DNA from: UKL13-3 sp943369665
GTDB taxonomy: Bacteria > Bacteroidota > Bacteroidia > UKL13-3
Assembly: GCA_943369665.1 (NCBI GenBank)
Contig: CALRNX020000001.1
Coordinates: 558,001 to 622,000, forward strand
Length of the DNA: 64,000 nt
Direction: 5' to 3'
The notes beneath the pieces are model-generated. The model saw only the letters and a program-made list of their open reading frames with translations. It searched no databases and was not told the DNA's origin. The stretch's first letter is position 1. Each line of letters begins with the position of its first letter. The translations under genes and the position numbers were made by a program. Below are positions 34,068 through 41,509 of this stretch, in pieces.

Positions 34068-34454
34068 ATGAAAAAAATCAACATTATCTATTGGATCTCA
34101 ACCGTACTATTTGGAGGTGTAATGCTTATGTCGGGCGTTCAACATGCAATGGCCGGACCTGATGTTGTTAAAATGATCTCAACCGATCTGGGTTACCCTT
34201 TATACATGGTCGCATTTGTAGGTGTTGTTAAAATACTTGGTGCAATTGCCTTGTTTATTCCTGGATTTCCCCGCGTAACTGAATGGGCCTATGCAGGATT
34301 GTTTTTCGACCTGATATGTGCTGCATTCTCCATTCTTGCTGTGGGCACACCTGTTCTCCTGGCATTGGGCATGTCCCCTTTTTTTATAGTAGGTATCGTT
34401 TCATATATCTATTACCATAAACGCTTAAAAGCACTATCAACCGCAACAAAATGA
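34068..34454 (+). CDS. DoxX-like membrane protein, copy 2
   Basis: A 128-residue membrane protein with four helices (ISTVLFGGVMLMSGVQHA, LYMVAFVGVVKILGAIALFI, WAYAGLFFDLICAAFSILAV, LGMSPFFIVGIVSYIYY). VVKILGAIALFIPGFPRVTE aligns with the matching part of copy 1 at 21983. Third gene of the second ArsR-SRPBCC-DoxX module. Confidence 0.85.
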   Translation: MKKINIIYWISTVLFGGVMLMSGVQHAMAGPDVVKMISTDLGYPLYMVAFVGVVKILGAIALFIPGFPRVTEWAYAGLFFDLICAAFSILAVGTPVLLALGMSPFFIVGIVSYIYYHKRLKALSTATK

Positions 34455-34539
34455 TGAAGGCAATGCCCCTTGAAACAGCAAGAACAGGCAACGTTGTTTC
34501 GGGAGTTTCACCGAAAAACGATTTGAACAGTTAAACCAA

Positions 34540-35100
34540 ATGAGAAAGCTTGTTTTATGTCTGATGCAAACATTGGACGGATACATGGAAGGGCCAAACG
34601 GGGAACTCGATTGGCATCAAGTGGATGAAGAGTATAATGACTTTTCAATTGAGCAACTGAACTCAGCCGACATGCTCCTTTTTGGGAGAAAAACCTTTGA
34701 GCTGATGCAAAACTATTGGACAACCGAGCAGGCATTACAGGACGATCCGATCGTTGCCGAGAAGATGAATACGATCAAAAAAGTTGTTTGCTCGAACACA
34801 TTGAAAAATGTTGACTGGAACAATTCCGTTTTGATCGGTAACGATAGCGAACAGGCAATAACTGCGCTCAAAAAAGAACATGGTAAAGACATCCTGATCT
34901 TTGGAAGTGCGCAATTAGCAGGTAGCATACTCAACCTTATTGACGAATTTCGCATCATCATCGTTCCGGTATGTATAGGCGGAGGGAGAACATTATTGGG
35001 AATATTGGATAAACGGTTTCACCTCCAATTAACCCATACTCATGAATTTGAGGACGGAAAATTATTGTTAAATTATAAATCGATTACAAACACCAAATGA
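34540..35100 (+). CDS. Dihydrofolate reductase/RibD C-terminal family protein
   Basis: A 186-residue protein with the RibD-C/DHFR-like fold: KLVLCLMQTLDGYMEGPNGE, ADMLLFGRKTFELMQNYW, KKVVCSNTLKNVDWNNSVLI and GKDILIFGSAQLAGSI. Such stand-alone proteins bind NADPH; their substrate is usually unknown and most are not DHFR or RibD. It overlaps the MATE gene by 4 bp (ATGA), so the two are coupled. Confidence 0.85.
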   Translation: MRKLVLCLMQTLDGYMEGPNGELDWHQVDEEYNDFSIEQLNSADMLLFGRKTFELMQNYWTTEQALQDDPIVAEKMNTIKKVVCSNTLKNVDWNNSVLIGNDSEQAITALKKEHGKDILIFGSAQLAGSILNLIDEFRIIIVPVCIGGGRTLLGILDKRFHLQLTHTHEFEDGKLLLNYKSITNTK

Positions 35101-36494
35101 ATCAAGAAATATCTACTACTCGTCAGGCCAGACTTTGGCAGGTTATCAAACAATCGCTCAACGGAGAAGAACAAGATTATACCCAGGGTAGCATTCGCAA
35201 AGCCGTATTTTTATTAGCCATTCCAATGATCCTGGAATTGAGCCTGGAAAGTGTATTTGCTGTAGTCGATATGTTTTTTGTGGGCAAACTGGGCGAAAAT
35301 GCGATCGCAACAGTTGGTTTAACCGAATCGGTTGTAACCATTATTTATTCCATTGCCATCGGGTTAAGTACAGCTGCAACTGCTGTTGTGGCGCGCAGGA
35401 TCGGAGAAAAAAATCCGGCAGATGCTGCACATGCCGGAGCGCAGTCTATTATCATTGCCATTGCAGCCACATTTGTATTAAGCATTGCCGGAATTGTGTT
35501 TGCTTCTGATATTTTAACCCTTATGGGAGCCAGCGAAACCGTTGTCAGAGATGGAATCATTTTCACACAGATCATGTTGGGCGGAAGTTTGGTGATCATG
35601 TTGTTATTCCTCATCAACGGAATTTTTCGCGGTGCCGGAAATGCAGCCATGGCCATGAAAAGTTTATGGATCGCCAGCATTATCAATATTATATTATGCC
35701 CAATTTTTATTCATTACTGGGGACTAAAAGGAGCAGCCATTGCAACAGTAATTGGACGTAGTGCAGGCGTTGCCTATCAGTGTTTTCATTTGTTTAAAGG
35801 AAGTGGCATCCTCCAATTTCACAAACACCATTTTAAACTAGACCTACCTATTGTGAAAAATATTGTTGATATTGCATGGCCCGCTACCTTACAATTTATC
35901 ATAGCCAGCGGAAGCTGGATCGTATTGGCACGATTGGTAGCCGAAACAGGCGGAACAACGGCATCGGCAGGTTACCAGATTGCTATCCGCAATGTGGTAT
36001 TCTTTATTTTACCGGCCTGGGGATTGAGCAATGCCGCAGCAACGTTGGTTGGACAAAACTTGGGCGCCAAACAATTAAAACGTGCCGAACAAAGTGTGAT
36101 GCTCACCGCTTTGTACAATGTTATTTTCATGAGTTTTGTAACGCTCTTGTTCGTCTTTTTCTCCGAACCGATCATCCGTATTTTTTCGCAGGATGATGCC
36201 GTTGTTGCCTATGGTGCCCAGGCATTACAGATCATCGGGTTTGGATATATCTTTTACGGAATAGGCATGGTAATGACCCAGGCGCTGAATGGCGCAGGCG
36301 ATACCAAAACGCCAACGATGATCAACTTCGTTTGTTTCTGGCTGATACAAGTTCCCTTCGCCTATTTTTTAGCAAAAGGATTAGACCTTAAATCAACAGG
36401 AGCTTTCATTGCCATTCCTGTAGCCGAGACAGTCATCGCATTGGTGGCTTGGTATTATTTCAAAAAAGGAAAATGGAAATTGGTGAAGGTTTAA
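35097..36494 (+). CDS. MATE family efflux transporter
   Basis: A 465-residue transporter with 12 hydrophobic segments and the two-fold MATE repeat: IPMILELSLESVFAVVDMFFVGKLG in the first half and IAWPATLQFIIASGSWIVLA in the second, with AAATLVGQNLGAKQLKRAE and QALNGAGDTKTPTMIN. It exports cationic drugs or metabolites with Na+ or H+. It forms an operon with the preceding reductase-like gene. Last conserved gene before the cassette-like island. Confidence 0.93.
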   Translation: MNQEISTTRQARLWQVIKQSLNGEEQDYTQGSIRKAVFLLAIPMILELSLESVFAVVDMFFVGKLGENAIATVGLTESVVTIIYSIAIGLSTAATAVVARRIGEKNPADAAHAGAQSIIIAIAATFVLSIAGIVFASDILTLMGASETVVRDGIIFTQIMLGGSLVIMLLFLINGIFRGAGNAAMAMKSLWIASIINIILCPIFIHYWGLKGAAIATVIGRSAGVAYQCFHLFKGSGILQFHKHHFKLDLPIVKNIVDIAWPATLQFIIASGSWIVLARLVAETGGTTASAGYQIAIRNVVFFILPAWGLSNAAATLVGQNLGAKQLKRAEQSVMLTALYNVIFMSFVTLLFVFFSEPIIRIFSQDDAVVAYGAQALQIIGFGYIFYGIGMVMTQALNGAGDTKTPTMINFVCFWLIQVPFAYFLAKGLDLKSTGAFIAIPVAETVIALVAWYYFKKGKWKLVKV

Positions 36495-36546
36495 TCGATT
36501 ATCAAACATCGAATGTAAAACCGTATAAACTGACTCAATCTGAGTT

Positions 36547-36705
36547 ATGGATAAAGATGATCAAATAGTTGAATCCTAAACTGCAGGTGGTATTATCGGA
36601 GCTGCTTTAGGAGCTCAAAAAAAAGAAAATGGTGCTTTAGCTGACGGTTCCAAACATGTTGTAAAACAAAGAAAAAACAAGTACACAATTGTCACAAACG
36701 TTTAA
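36547..36705 (+). pseudogene. Small gene remnant with in-frame stop
   Basis: Read from ATG 36547, the frame gives MDKDDQIVES, a TAA at codon 11, and then 42 codons without further stop (TAGGIIGAALGAQKKENGAL ... NKYTIVTNV). The glycine-rich GGIIGAALGA stretch is protein-like. It looks like a short membrane or glycine-zipper protein inactivated by a stop. No homologue is recognised, so it may also be chance. Confidence 0.35.
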
Positions 36706-36785
36706 GCTTTCTTGATATGGCTATAAAACGCATAAGGGTATTTGCCGGAGCAGTTAAAGTAAACACTTTCGACAACCAGTTGACC

Positions 36786-36861
36786 GTTTGGTTATACAAA
36801 ATGGAGATGATACATTTGAGAACAAAGGATGCAAATCTTTCTTCTATAAACAAGTTACCAG
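36786..36861. repeat. Cassette-boundary palindrome 1 (attC-like)
   Basis: Begins GTTTGGTTATACAAAAT (36786) and ends GTTACCAGC (36853-36861), 8 bp before the next gene's ATG. The first 50 bases recur almost unchanged at 38279 (palindrome 3). The ends are imperfectly complementary (left TTGGTTAtaC, right GTTACCAgc). Confidence 0.55.
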
Positions 36862-36868
36862 CAAGTGT

Positions 36869-37147
36869 ATGGAACCAACAGAGACTAAATACAATAGAGA
36901 CTTTTTGGAACAAGCACATAAAAGTTGTTCTTCACATAAAGACGAAATTCTCGCAAGTAATTTGTGTGCTTGTTTCTATTGCGAACAAACATTTGAACCT
37001 AAAGAAATTGAAGAATGGATTGAAGAAAACATTGCTAATGGTGCAACTGCAATTTGTCCGAAATGTGGAATAGACTCTGTTCTAAGTTCTAAATTTCCAA
37101 TTACCGACAAACAATTTTTAATTGAAATGAATGCACTTTGGTTTTGA
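36869..37147 (+). CDS. Small zinc-ribbon-like cytoplasmic protein
   Basis: A 92-residue protein starting at ATG 36869, right after palindrome 1; the frame upstream runs through the palindrome and is not used. CACFYCEQTF (CxxC) and ICPKCGIDSVL (CxxC) form a likely zinc site, and the end PITDKQFLIEMNALWF matches a small widespread family of uncharacterised cytoplasmic proteins. The next gene starts 3 bp after its stop, so the cassette carries two genes. Confidence 0.75.
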   Translation: MEPTETKYNRDFLEQAHKSCSSHKDEILASNLCACFYCEQTFEPKEIEEWIEENIANGATAICPKCGIDSVLSSKFPITDKQFLIEMNALWF

Positions 37148-37150
37148 CTT

Positions 37151-37489
37151 ATGAAAACACGAATAATGTATATTGAAAATAAGAGTGGCGAAAATGACTT
37201 AATTGGTGATGCAAGAATTGGTCGCGTTACATTCTCAAAGACTGGAAAGTCCATTCACTACAATGGAAAAACTTTCCAGACTTTAAGTGGACGAGGATTC
37301 AATGCAAATTATTTTGACGTTGAAACGGGCGAACAATATTGGATTTCCGGCTGCAAAAAGGACGGTAGCGACAGACTTTATGGAGAAAGGCTTCCAATCC
37401 ATATAGACGAAGATGCAAGGAAAGAATATTGGACTGAAATCCGAAACCTTCCAAGCAATTCGGACAAAAAAGTTATTAATGGTAAGTGA
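37151..37489 (+). CDS. Small conserved protein of unknown function
   Basis: A 112-residue protein (KTRIMYIENKSGENDLIGDA, RIGRVTFSKTGKSIHYNGKT, GFNANYFDVETGEQYWISGC, YGERLPIHIDEDARKEYWTE). It belongs to a small conserved family that I recall from many bacteria without a proven function. No membrane segment or catalytic motif is seen. Second gene of the cassette between palindromes 1 and 2. Confidence 0.7.
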   Translation: MKTRIMYIENKSGENDLIGDARIGRVTFSKTGKSIHYNGKTFQTLSGRGFNANYFDVETGEQYWISGCKKDGSDRLYGERLPIHIDEDARKEYWTEIRNLPSNSDKKVINGK

Positions 37490-37513
37490 AATTTGGAATA
37501 TGACTAACAGAAC

Positions 37514-37640
37514 ACCAGCTGGTAACAGGCGTTTGGCAAAAAAGCGGATTCAGTGCTTAAATGAAGCTTTGTACTTGATATCAAGTATAGTAATTGCAGA
37601 CAGTTTTCGTCTCCGAAATCGCCAACTTCTTGTAACTGCA
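37514..37640. repeat. Cassette-boundary palindrome 2 (attC-like)
   Basis: The left end GCTGGTAACAGGCGTTTGGC (37518-37537) is imperfectly complementary to the right end GCCAACTTCTTGTAACTGCA (37621-37640): the blocks GCCAA, GTAAC/GTTAC and the terminal GC align. The interior holds a 12-bp palindrome CTTGATATCAAG. Total length about 127 bp. The order of outer and inner complementary blocks resembles the R and L boxes of integron attC sites, but the core is not the GTTRRRY consensus. Confidence 0.6.
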
Positions 37641-37670
37641 AACCGATACCGCTAAATAACATTAAAACAA

Positions 37671-38171
37671 ATGAAATATTTACTAGCCGTTTTAATTTTA
37701 ATAACTATGGGCTTTCTATCCAAACTATTCTTAAGTTCAGACTCAACCGAATATTTAACATACACAAACAGTGAAAAAAGAATTTCAATATTATATCCTA
37801 AAAGTTGGATCATAAGCGAAAATCAAGATGGTATTATCAGTATTGAATCTAAAGAGATGAAAGGCGGCATTTTTATTTCGACATACAACAACATAAATAT
37901 AACAGATTCCGAAATGCCAAATTTTATTCTCGAATCAAACGAATTAAATGAAGACTTTATAAGCAACATTGCAGAAAACGAAATTGATGGGATTAAAACT
38001 TGGATAATTTCTTATACCGACACAACAAACAATTTAACTTGTATGTCTTTATATAAAAAACATAAAAACAATATTTGGTTCATTTCAACAGAAACAGAAC
38101 CAATACATTGGCAAAATGGCTGGAAAGAAAAAATAGTAAAAATCTTGAGCTCAATTCAAATAGCTAAATAA
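37671..38171 (+). CDS. Membrane-anchored small protein (PsbP-like), unknown function
   Basis: A 166-residue AT-rich gene. N-terminal anchor (LLAVLILITMGFLSKLFLSS), then a PsbP/Mog1-like alpha-beta domain: EYLTYTNSEKRISILYPKSW, GIISIESKEMKGGIFISTYN, GIKTWIISYTDTTNNLTCMS, KEKIVKILSSIQI. Such domains are found in many orphan lipoproteins. It lies between palindromes 2 and 3 as a cassette-like single gene. Confidence 0.65.
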   Translation: MKYLLAVLILITMGFLSKLFLSSDSTEYLTYTNSEKRISILYPKSWIISENQDGIISIESKEMKGGIFISTYNNINITDSEMPNFILESNELNEDFISNIAENEIDGIKTWIISYTDTTNNLTCMSLYKKHKNNIWFISTETEPIHWQNGWKEKIVKILSSIQIAK

Positions 38172-38194
38172 TACGACACGTAGCTAAAATAGCT

Positions 38195-38286
38195 CTACCC
38201 CTCATACTCCGCACCACAACATTTCTTAAACTTCTTGCCGCTGTTACACAAACAAGGATCGTTTCGCCCAATGGTGTCGTTTGGTT
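38195..38286 (-). pseudogene. 92-bp fragment of the mtfA-like gene's 3' end
   Basis: Bases 38195-38286 match 40586-40677 (the last 30 codons including the stop of the mtfA-like gene) at 86 of 92 positions. On the minus strand both encode NDTIGRNDPCLCNSGKKFKK followed by CCGAEYEG and TAG. All six differences are transitions at third codon positions and are synonymous. The similarity stops exactly inside TTTGGTT, where palindrome 3 begins. The fragment has an upstream stop in frame and no start, so it is not expressed as a protein. Confidence 0.88.
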
Positions 38287-38401
38287 ATACAAAATTGAGA
38301 TGATACATTTGAGTACCAAGGATGATGATTTGCATCCTTTAACTCCTAAATAAGAAGTTAAAGGATGCAAATATTTCCTCGATAAACATGTTATAGCCAA
38401 C
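38279..38401. repeat. Cassette-boundary palindrome 3 with perfect internal hairpin
   Basis: Left end GTTTGGTTATAC (38279-38290), right end GTTATAGCCAAC (38390-38401), imperfectly complementary. A perfect 17-bp hairpin sits inside: 38328-38344 pairs with 38356-38372 around an 11-base loop (TTTGCATCCTTTAACT and its complement). The first 50 bases copy palindrome 1; the hairpin is an insertion relative to it. The next gene starts 18 bp after the right end. Confidence 0.65.
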
Positions 38402-38419
38402 CTTAAAGACATAAAAAAT

Positions 38420-39019
38420 ATGCACCATAAACCCGTAAAAGGTAGAAAAAGAATATTTCAACTTGTTGGAGTTTTAATAGACGGCTTATATGACAATGGT
38501 AATTTTCATTCTGGACTGCCTGAATCTTTTTTACCGCCTATTCCTGAGAATGAAGTTTATCTTATAAGAAATTTCGCTTTCGCAACAAACCTTGTGAAGC
38601 CTGTAAGAGAGTATGACATTGACCTTGGAGAAGAGTATGACACGAAAGAAGTTATGCTTACCGACATTGGAATGTATGAACTATCGGTACACGGCTCATT
38701 TCAAAACTATAGAAAGTCATGGAGACAAATTATCTTCAGAACTTGGTTTACTTTTATTAGACCATTAGGTAAATTATTCGATATTGGATGGGATAAGTTC
38801 GGTAAACTGTTGACACCTATAAATACACTTGTTGCAATTTTGGCTACTTCAATAGCGACAATTTTATCGATAAATCAATACCGCAAAGACAATATAATTG
38901 AACGTATAACCATAGAAAACACCACACTACTCAAAACTGTTGACAGTCTAAAAACAACTATAACTAATCGACAACAACAGTTCAAAATTCAAGAATCAAA
39001 AACCGACACAAATAATTAA
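38420..39019 (+). CDS. Hypothetical membrane protein of the island
   Basis: A 199-residue protein. A soluble N-terminal domain (VGVLIDGLYDNGNFHSGLPE, YLIRNFAFATNLVKPV) is followed by a membrane segment (about 130-150, TLVAILATSIATILSINQY) and a C-terminal coiled coil (ERITIENTTLLKTVDSLKTT). No family is recognised. It lies between palindromes 3 and 4. Confidence 0.55.
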   Translation: MHHKPVKGRKRIFQLVGVLIDGLYDNGNFHSGLPESFLPPIPENEVYLIRNFAFATNLVKPVREYDIDLGEEYDTKEVMLTDIGMYELSVHGSFQNYRKSWRQIIFRTWFTFIRPLGKLFDIGWDKFGKLLTPINTLVAILATSIATILSINQYRKDNIIERITIENTTLLKTVDSLKTTITNRQQQFKIQESKTDTNN

Positions 39020-39060
39020 AGTGCTACTTGTTTCAATGACAATTGTGACTCTTGGAAAAA

Positions 39061-39205
39061 GGCTGGCTATAACAGCACACTCGCTCAATTGTCGTTAAAT
39101 CGCTGTATTCGGGCTTTCTTTTACGCTTTTATCATTTTATATTGGCGACACAATTTATACGTTACGTATTCAGTAACTAAACAAGTGCAAAAAACGTTAC
39201 CAGCC
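39061..39205. repeat. Cassette-boundary palindrome 4 (attC-like)
   Basis: Left end GGCTGGCTATAACAGC (39061), right end GTTACCAGCC (39196-39205). GGCTGG..TAAC is the complement of GTTACCAGCC with a 3-base insertion. Its left end also complements the right end of palindrome 3 (GTTATAGCCA). The gene downstream starts 5 bp after the right end. Confidence 0.65.
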
Positions 39206-39210
39206 ATTGA

Positions 39211-39864
39211 ATGAAAGAAATTAGCGAACATATTGAATTGAAATTCTATGAAGCCTTGAAGCACAAAATAAGTATTCAGGACTTTGAACAATGGGTATAT
39301 GAAACCAAAGAGCTTGAATTAGAATTACCTAAAGACACATACACAGATTTAATCTCTTTGAATTACAAAAACAAGTACGCACATAATGAATTAGAAAAAA
39401 TTATTGAGCCATTTGTTAACAATGGTAAATTTGAAATTAAACGAATTTCAAAGTACTTAAAATCAATAGTCGAAAGGGATGATGAATGTGCAGAATCAAT
39501 TGAAATGACCTATGATTTGTATTGCAATGGATATGCATTTTTAAGACGACTGGGTTTGACTTACGGACTTTTAATTTCTTGTCCACCTGCAGGAAATTAT
39601 CAAAAATCATGGAACGAGATTACTAAAGCAGAACAAGACGAATTATTAAATAAGCTTTATCCAGAAATTATTGTTGATGCTCAAAACGCTTTGACATGGA
39701 TTAATAAAGGAAAGATAATTATCAAAGATACAGTCAATGAACTTGGTGATTATGAATATGACGATTTGAGGAATCAAGAGGAAATAAACCAAGGAGAAAT
39801 TGAAGTCATTGATCTTGACAAAGAAAAACAACAGGCTGAAACACAATGGCGGGAAAGCAAGTAA
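39211..39864 (+). CDS. Hypothetical protein of the island
   Basis: A 217-residue soluble, helix-rich, acidic protein (EISEHIELKFYEALKHKIS, WVYETKELELELPKDTYTDL, IEPFVNNGKFEIKRISKYLK) with a charged C-terminus. The N-terminal part resembles small helical immunity-like proteins, but I do not recognise a family. It starts right after palindrome 4, in line with a cassette. Confidence 0.5.
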   Translation: MKEISEHIELKFYEALKHKISIQDFEQWVYETKELELELPKDTYTDLISLNYKNKYAHNELEKIIEPFVNNGKFEIKRISKYLKSIVERDDECAESIEMTYDLYCNGYAFLRRLGLTYGLLISCPPAGNYQKSWNEITKAEQDELLNKLYPEIIVDAQNALTWINKGKIIIKDTVNELGDYEYDDLRNQEEINQGEIEVIDLDKEKQQAETQWRESK

Positions 39865-39934
39865 ATGAAACGGTAAATAGTAAATTAAACTTCTGGTCTA
39901 AATTGAAAAATTGGTGGTCATAAACCGTCACTGC

Positions 39935-39958
39935 GTTTAGCTAGACGATAACGGTAAC
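39935..39958. repeat. Possible cassette right-end remnant
   Basis: GTTTAGCTAGACGATAACGG followed by TAAC lies 44 bp before the next gene. It resembles the right ends of palindromes 1-4 only in GTAAC-like blocks; no matching left arm was found with confidence. Confidence 0.25.
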
Positions 39959-40001
39959 TATTAAATCCCGAACTAAATATATTCCACAAAGCATTCAAGA
40001 A

Positions 40002-40580
40002 ATGACCCTTCATCATAAAGCATTAATTGACTTACTTCAACAAGCCTACTCCGCTGAAAAAGCCGCAGCATATGCGTATCAAGGTCATGCAGGTTCTGTA
40101 AAAGATATAGCTGAGAAAGCGGCCATCAGACAAATTGAACTTGATGAATGGAACCATCGGAAAGAAGTATTGGAAATCATGAACAAATACAATGTTCCAA
40201 TATCCAGTTACTATGAATTTCGCTTCCATATGATCGGGAAGATCATTTCTTATTCCTGTTATGTGATCGGATGGTTTATGCCTTATTTTTTTGCCGGACG
40301 ATTGGAAAGCGGGAACGTATGTGAATACTTTCGCATGATGCAATATTTTCATGAACTCGGCATTACAGAACACAATCAGATCTTGTACGAAATGGGCATC
40401 AAAGAAAAAGAACATGAAGTCTTCTTTTTAGGGAAAATAAAAAACAAAAAGATGCTCCCTGTTTTTGAAAAATTGTTCTCCTGGGGTTCCCATAAAAGTT
40501 TTAATGATGTTGATCTTGATAAGAAATACCCGGTAGAAGCCTCAGCCCTTTATTGTAAAAAACAGTCGGTGAACAGTTAA
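40002..40580 (+). CDS. Ferritin-like diiron (COQ7/demethoxyubiquinone hydroxylase-like) protein
   Basis: A 192-residue helical protein with a ferritin-like metal site: Glu in YSAEKAAAYAYQGH, ExxH in IELDEWNHRKEV, Glu in GITEHNQILYE and ExxH in KEKEHEVFF. This order equals that of COQ7-type carboxylate-bridged diiron proteins. A hydrophobic mid-section (YSCYVIGWFMPYFFAGRL) suggests a membrane-surface position. Bacteroidota use menaquinone, so its substrate need not be demethoxyubiquinone. It is convergent with the mtfA-like gene, stop codons 5 bp apart. Confidence 0.7.
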   Translation: MTLHHKALIDLLQQAYSAEKAAAYAYQGHAGSVKDIAEKAAIRQIELDEWNHRKEVLEIMNKYNVPISSYYEFRFHMIGKIISYSCYVIGWFMPYFFAGRLESGNVCEYFRMMQYFHELGITEHNQILYEMGIKEKEHEVFFLGKIKNKKMLPVFEKLFSWGSHKSFNDVDLDKKYPVEASALYCKKQSVNS

Positions 40581-40585
40581 ACCTC

Positions 40586-41467
40586 CTACCCTTCATACTC
40601 CGCACCGCAACATTTCTTAAATTTCTTACCGCTGTTACACAAACAAGGATCGTTTCGCCCGATGGTATCGTTTGGTTTGATGAGTCTTCGTTCCGATACA
40701 TCATGCTTAAACATGGCTGCCAATAGGGTGTATAATTCAGGATGCTTTTGTTCGAGCAATTGTGGTCTTTCAAAAAAGTACTCGCTGGTAACGGCTAAAA
40801 ACTCCTGGCTATTGGTTGCTCCATACAGGTTAATATCCGATTCATTGTTTAACATCTTTGCGGTTTCACGTTTCATGAGTTCCATCCAGGGGATCACATA
40901 TTGTTTTTCCAGCAACACCTGTGGGATCCCATCAATATTATTGTCCATCTTATCGATAAGGTGAACAAACTCATGTATGGCCGTATTCATTTTATCCGAT
41001 TCATTTTTGAATCCATGGTGCAATGCTTCTTTGGACAAGATCATTTTCCCATCCATATAACCCGTTCCAACCATCCCCATAATATTTTTATCGGTTCCTT
41101 CGAAGGCAAATTGTTCGTTAAAATTTTTCGGATAAATCAGCACTTCAAATACATTCCAGTAACGCCATTCGGGAAAGGCAAAGATGGGAATGATGGCACT
41201 CGAAGCTACCAATAACCGGTCGGTATCGTCAATGGAAACACCAATTCCGGTGATGCGGCAATTGAGCATAAATTCCTGCACCCGGAATTCAAATATGGTG
41301 CGTTCGGAGGTATTGAGTGCGTTGTAAAAAACAACATTTTCCAACAGGAACTTTCGCCACGCAGGAGGAAATTCACCCTTGGGCTGAACCCATTGGGTTC
41401 CTCCTTTGGCGATCTTTTTAATTAAGAGCCATACGAACAGAAGTGCTATTGCCGCTAAAACATACAT
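40586..41467 (-). CDS. MtfA-like zinc peptidase with C-terminal SEC-C motif
   Basis: A 293-residue protein with an N-terminal transmembrane helix (MYVLAAIALLFVWLLIKK), an M90/MtfA peptidase domain (about 40-240) with HEFVHLIDKMDN (HExxH) and a downstream Glu region, and a SEC-C zinc motif at the end (NDPCLCNSGKKFKKCCGA). E. coli MtfA regulates glucose PTS by binding Mlc; Bacteroidota lack that pathway, so this paralogue may have another substrate. The last 92 bp occur a second time at 38195. It follows the SafE-like gene by 42 bp on the same strand. Confidence 0.82.
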   Translation of the reverse strand: MYVLAAIALLFVWLLIKKIAKGGTQWVQPKGEFPPAWRKFLLENVVFYNALNTSERTIFEFRVQEFMLNCRITGIGVSIDDTDRLLVASSAIIPIFAFPEWRYWNVFEVLIYPKNFNEQFAFEGTDKNIMGMVGTGYMDGKMILSKEALHHGFKNESDKMNTAIHEFVHLIDKMDNNIDGIPQVLLEKQYVIPWMELMKRETAKMLNNESDINLYGATNSQEFLAVTSEYFFERPQLLEQKHPELYTLLAAMFKHDVSERRLIKPNDTIGRNDPCLCNSGKKFKKCCGAEYEG

Positions 41468-41509
41468 ATCCCAAACATATGTATTTTTAGCAATAATAAA
41501 TGGGTAAGA

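Noticed and set aside
34455..34539. Gap before the RibD-C-like gene considered as a small RNA or gene
   Set aside because: It has no frame, hairpin with T-run or promoter pair that I can support.
38164..38412. Minus-strand 82-codon frame across the mtfA fragment and palindrome
   Set aside because: It reads the fragment in a frame different from the real SEC-C frame, so it is not a gene.
36786..39205. Palindromes considered as IS terminal inverted repeats
   Set aside because: No transposase frame lies between them, and each unit carries a different small gene.
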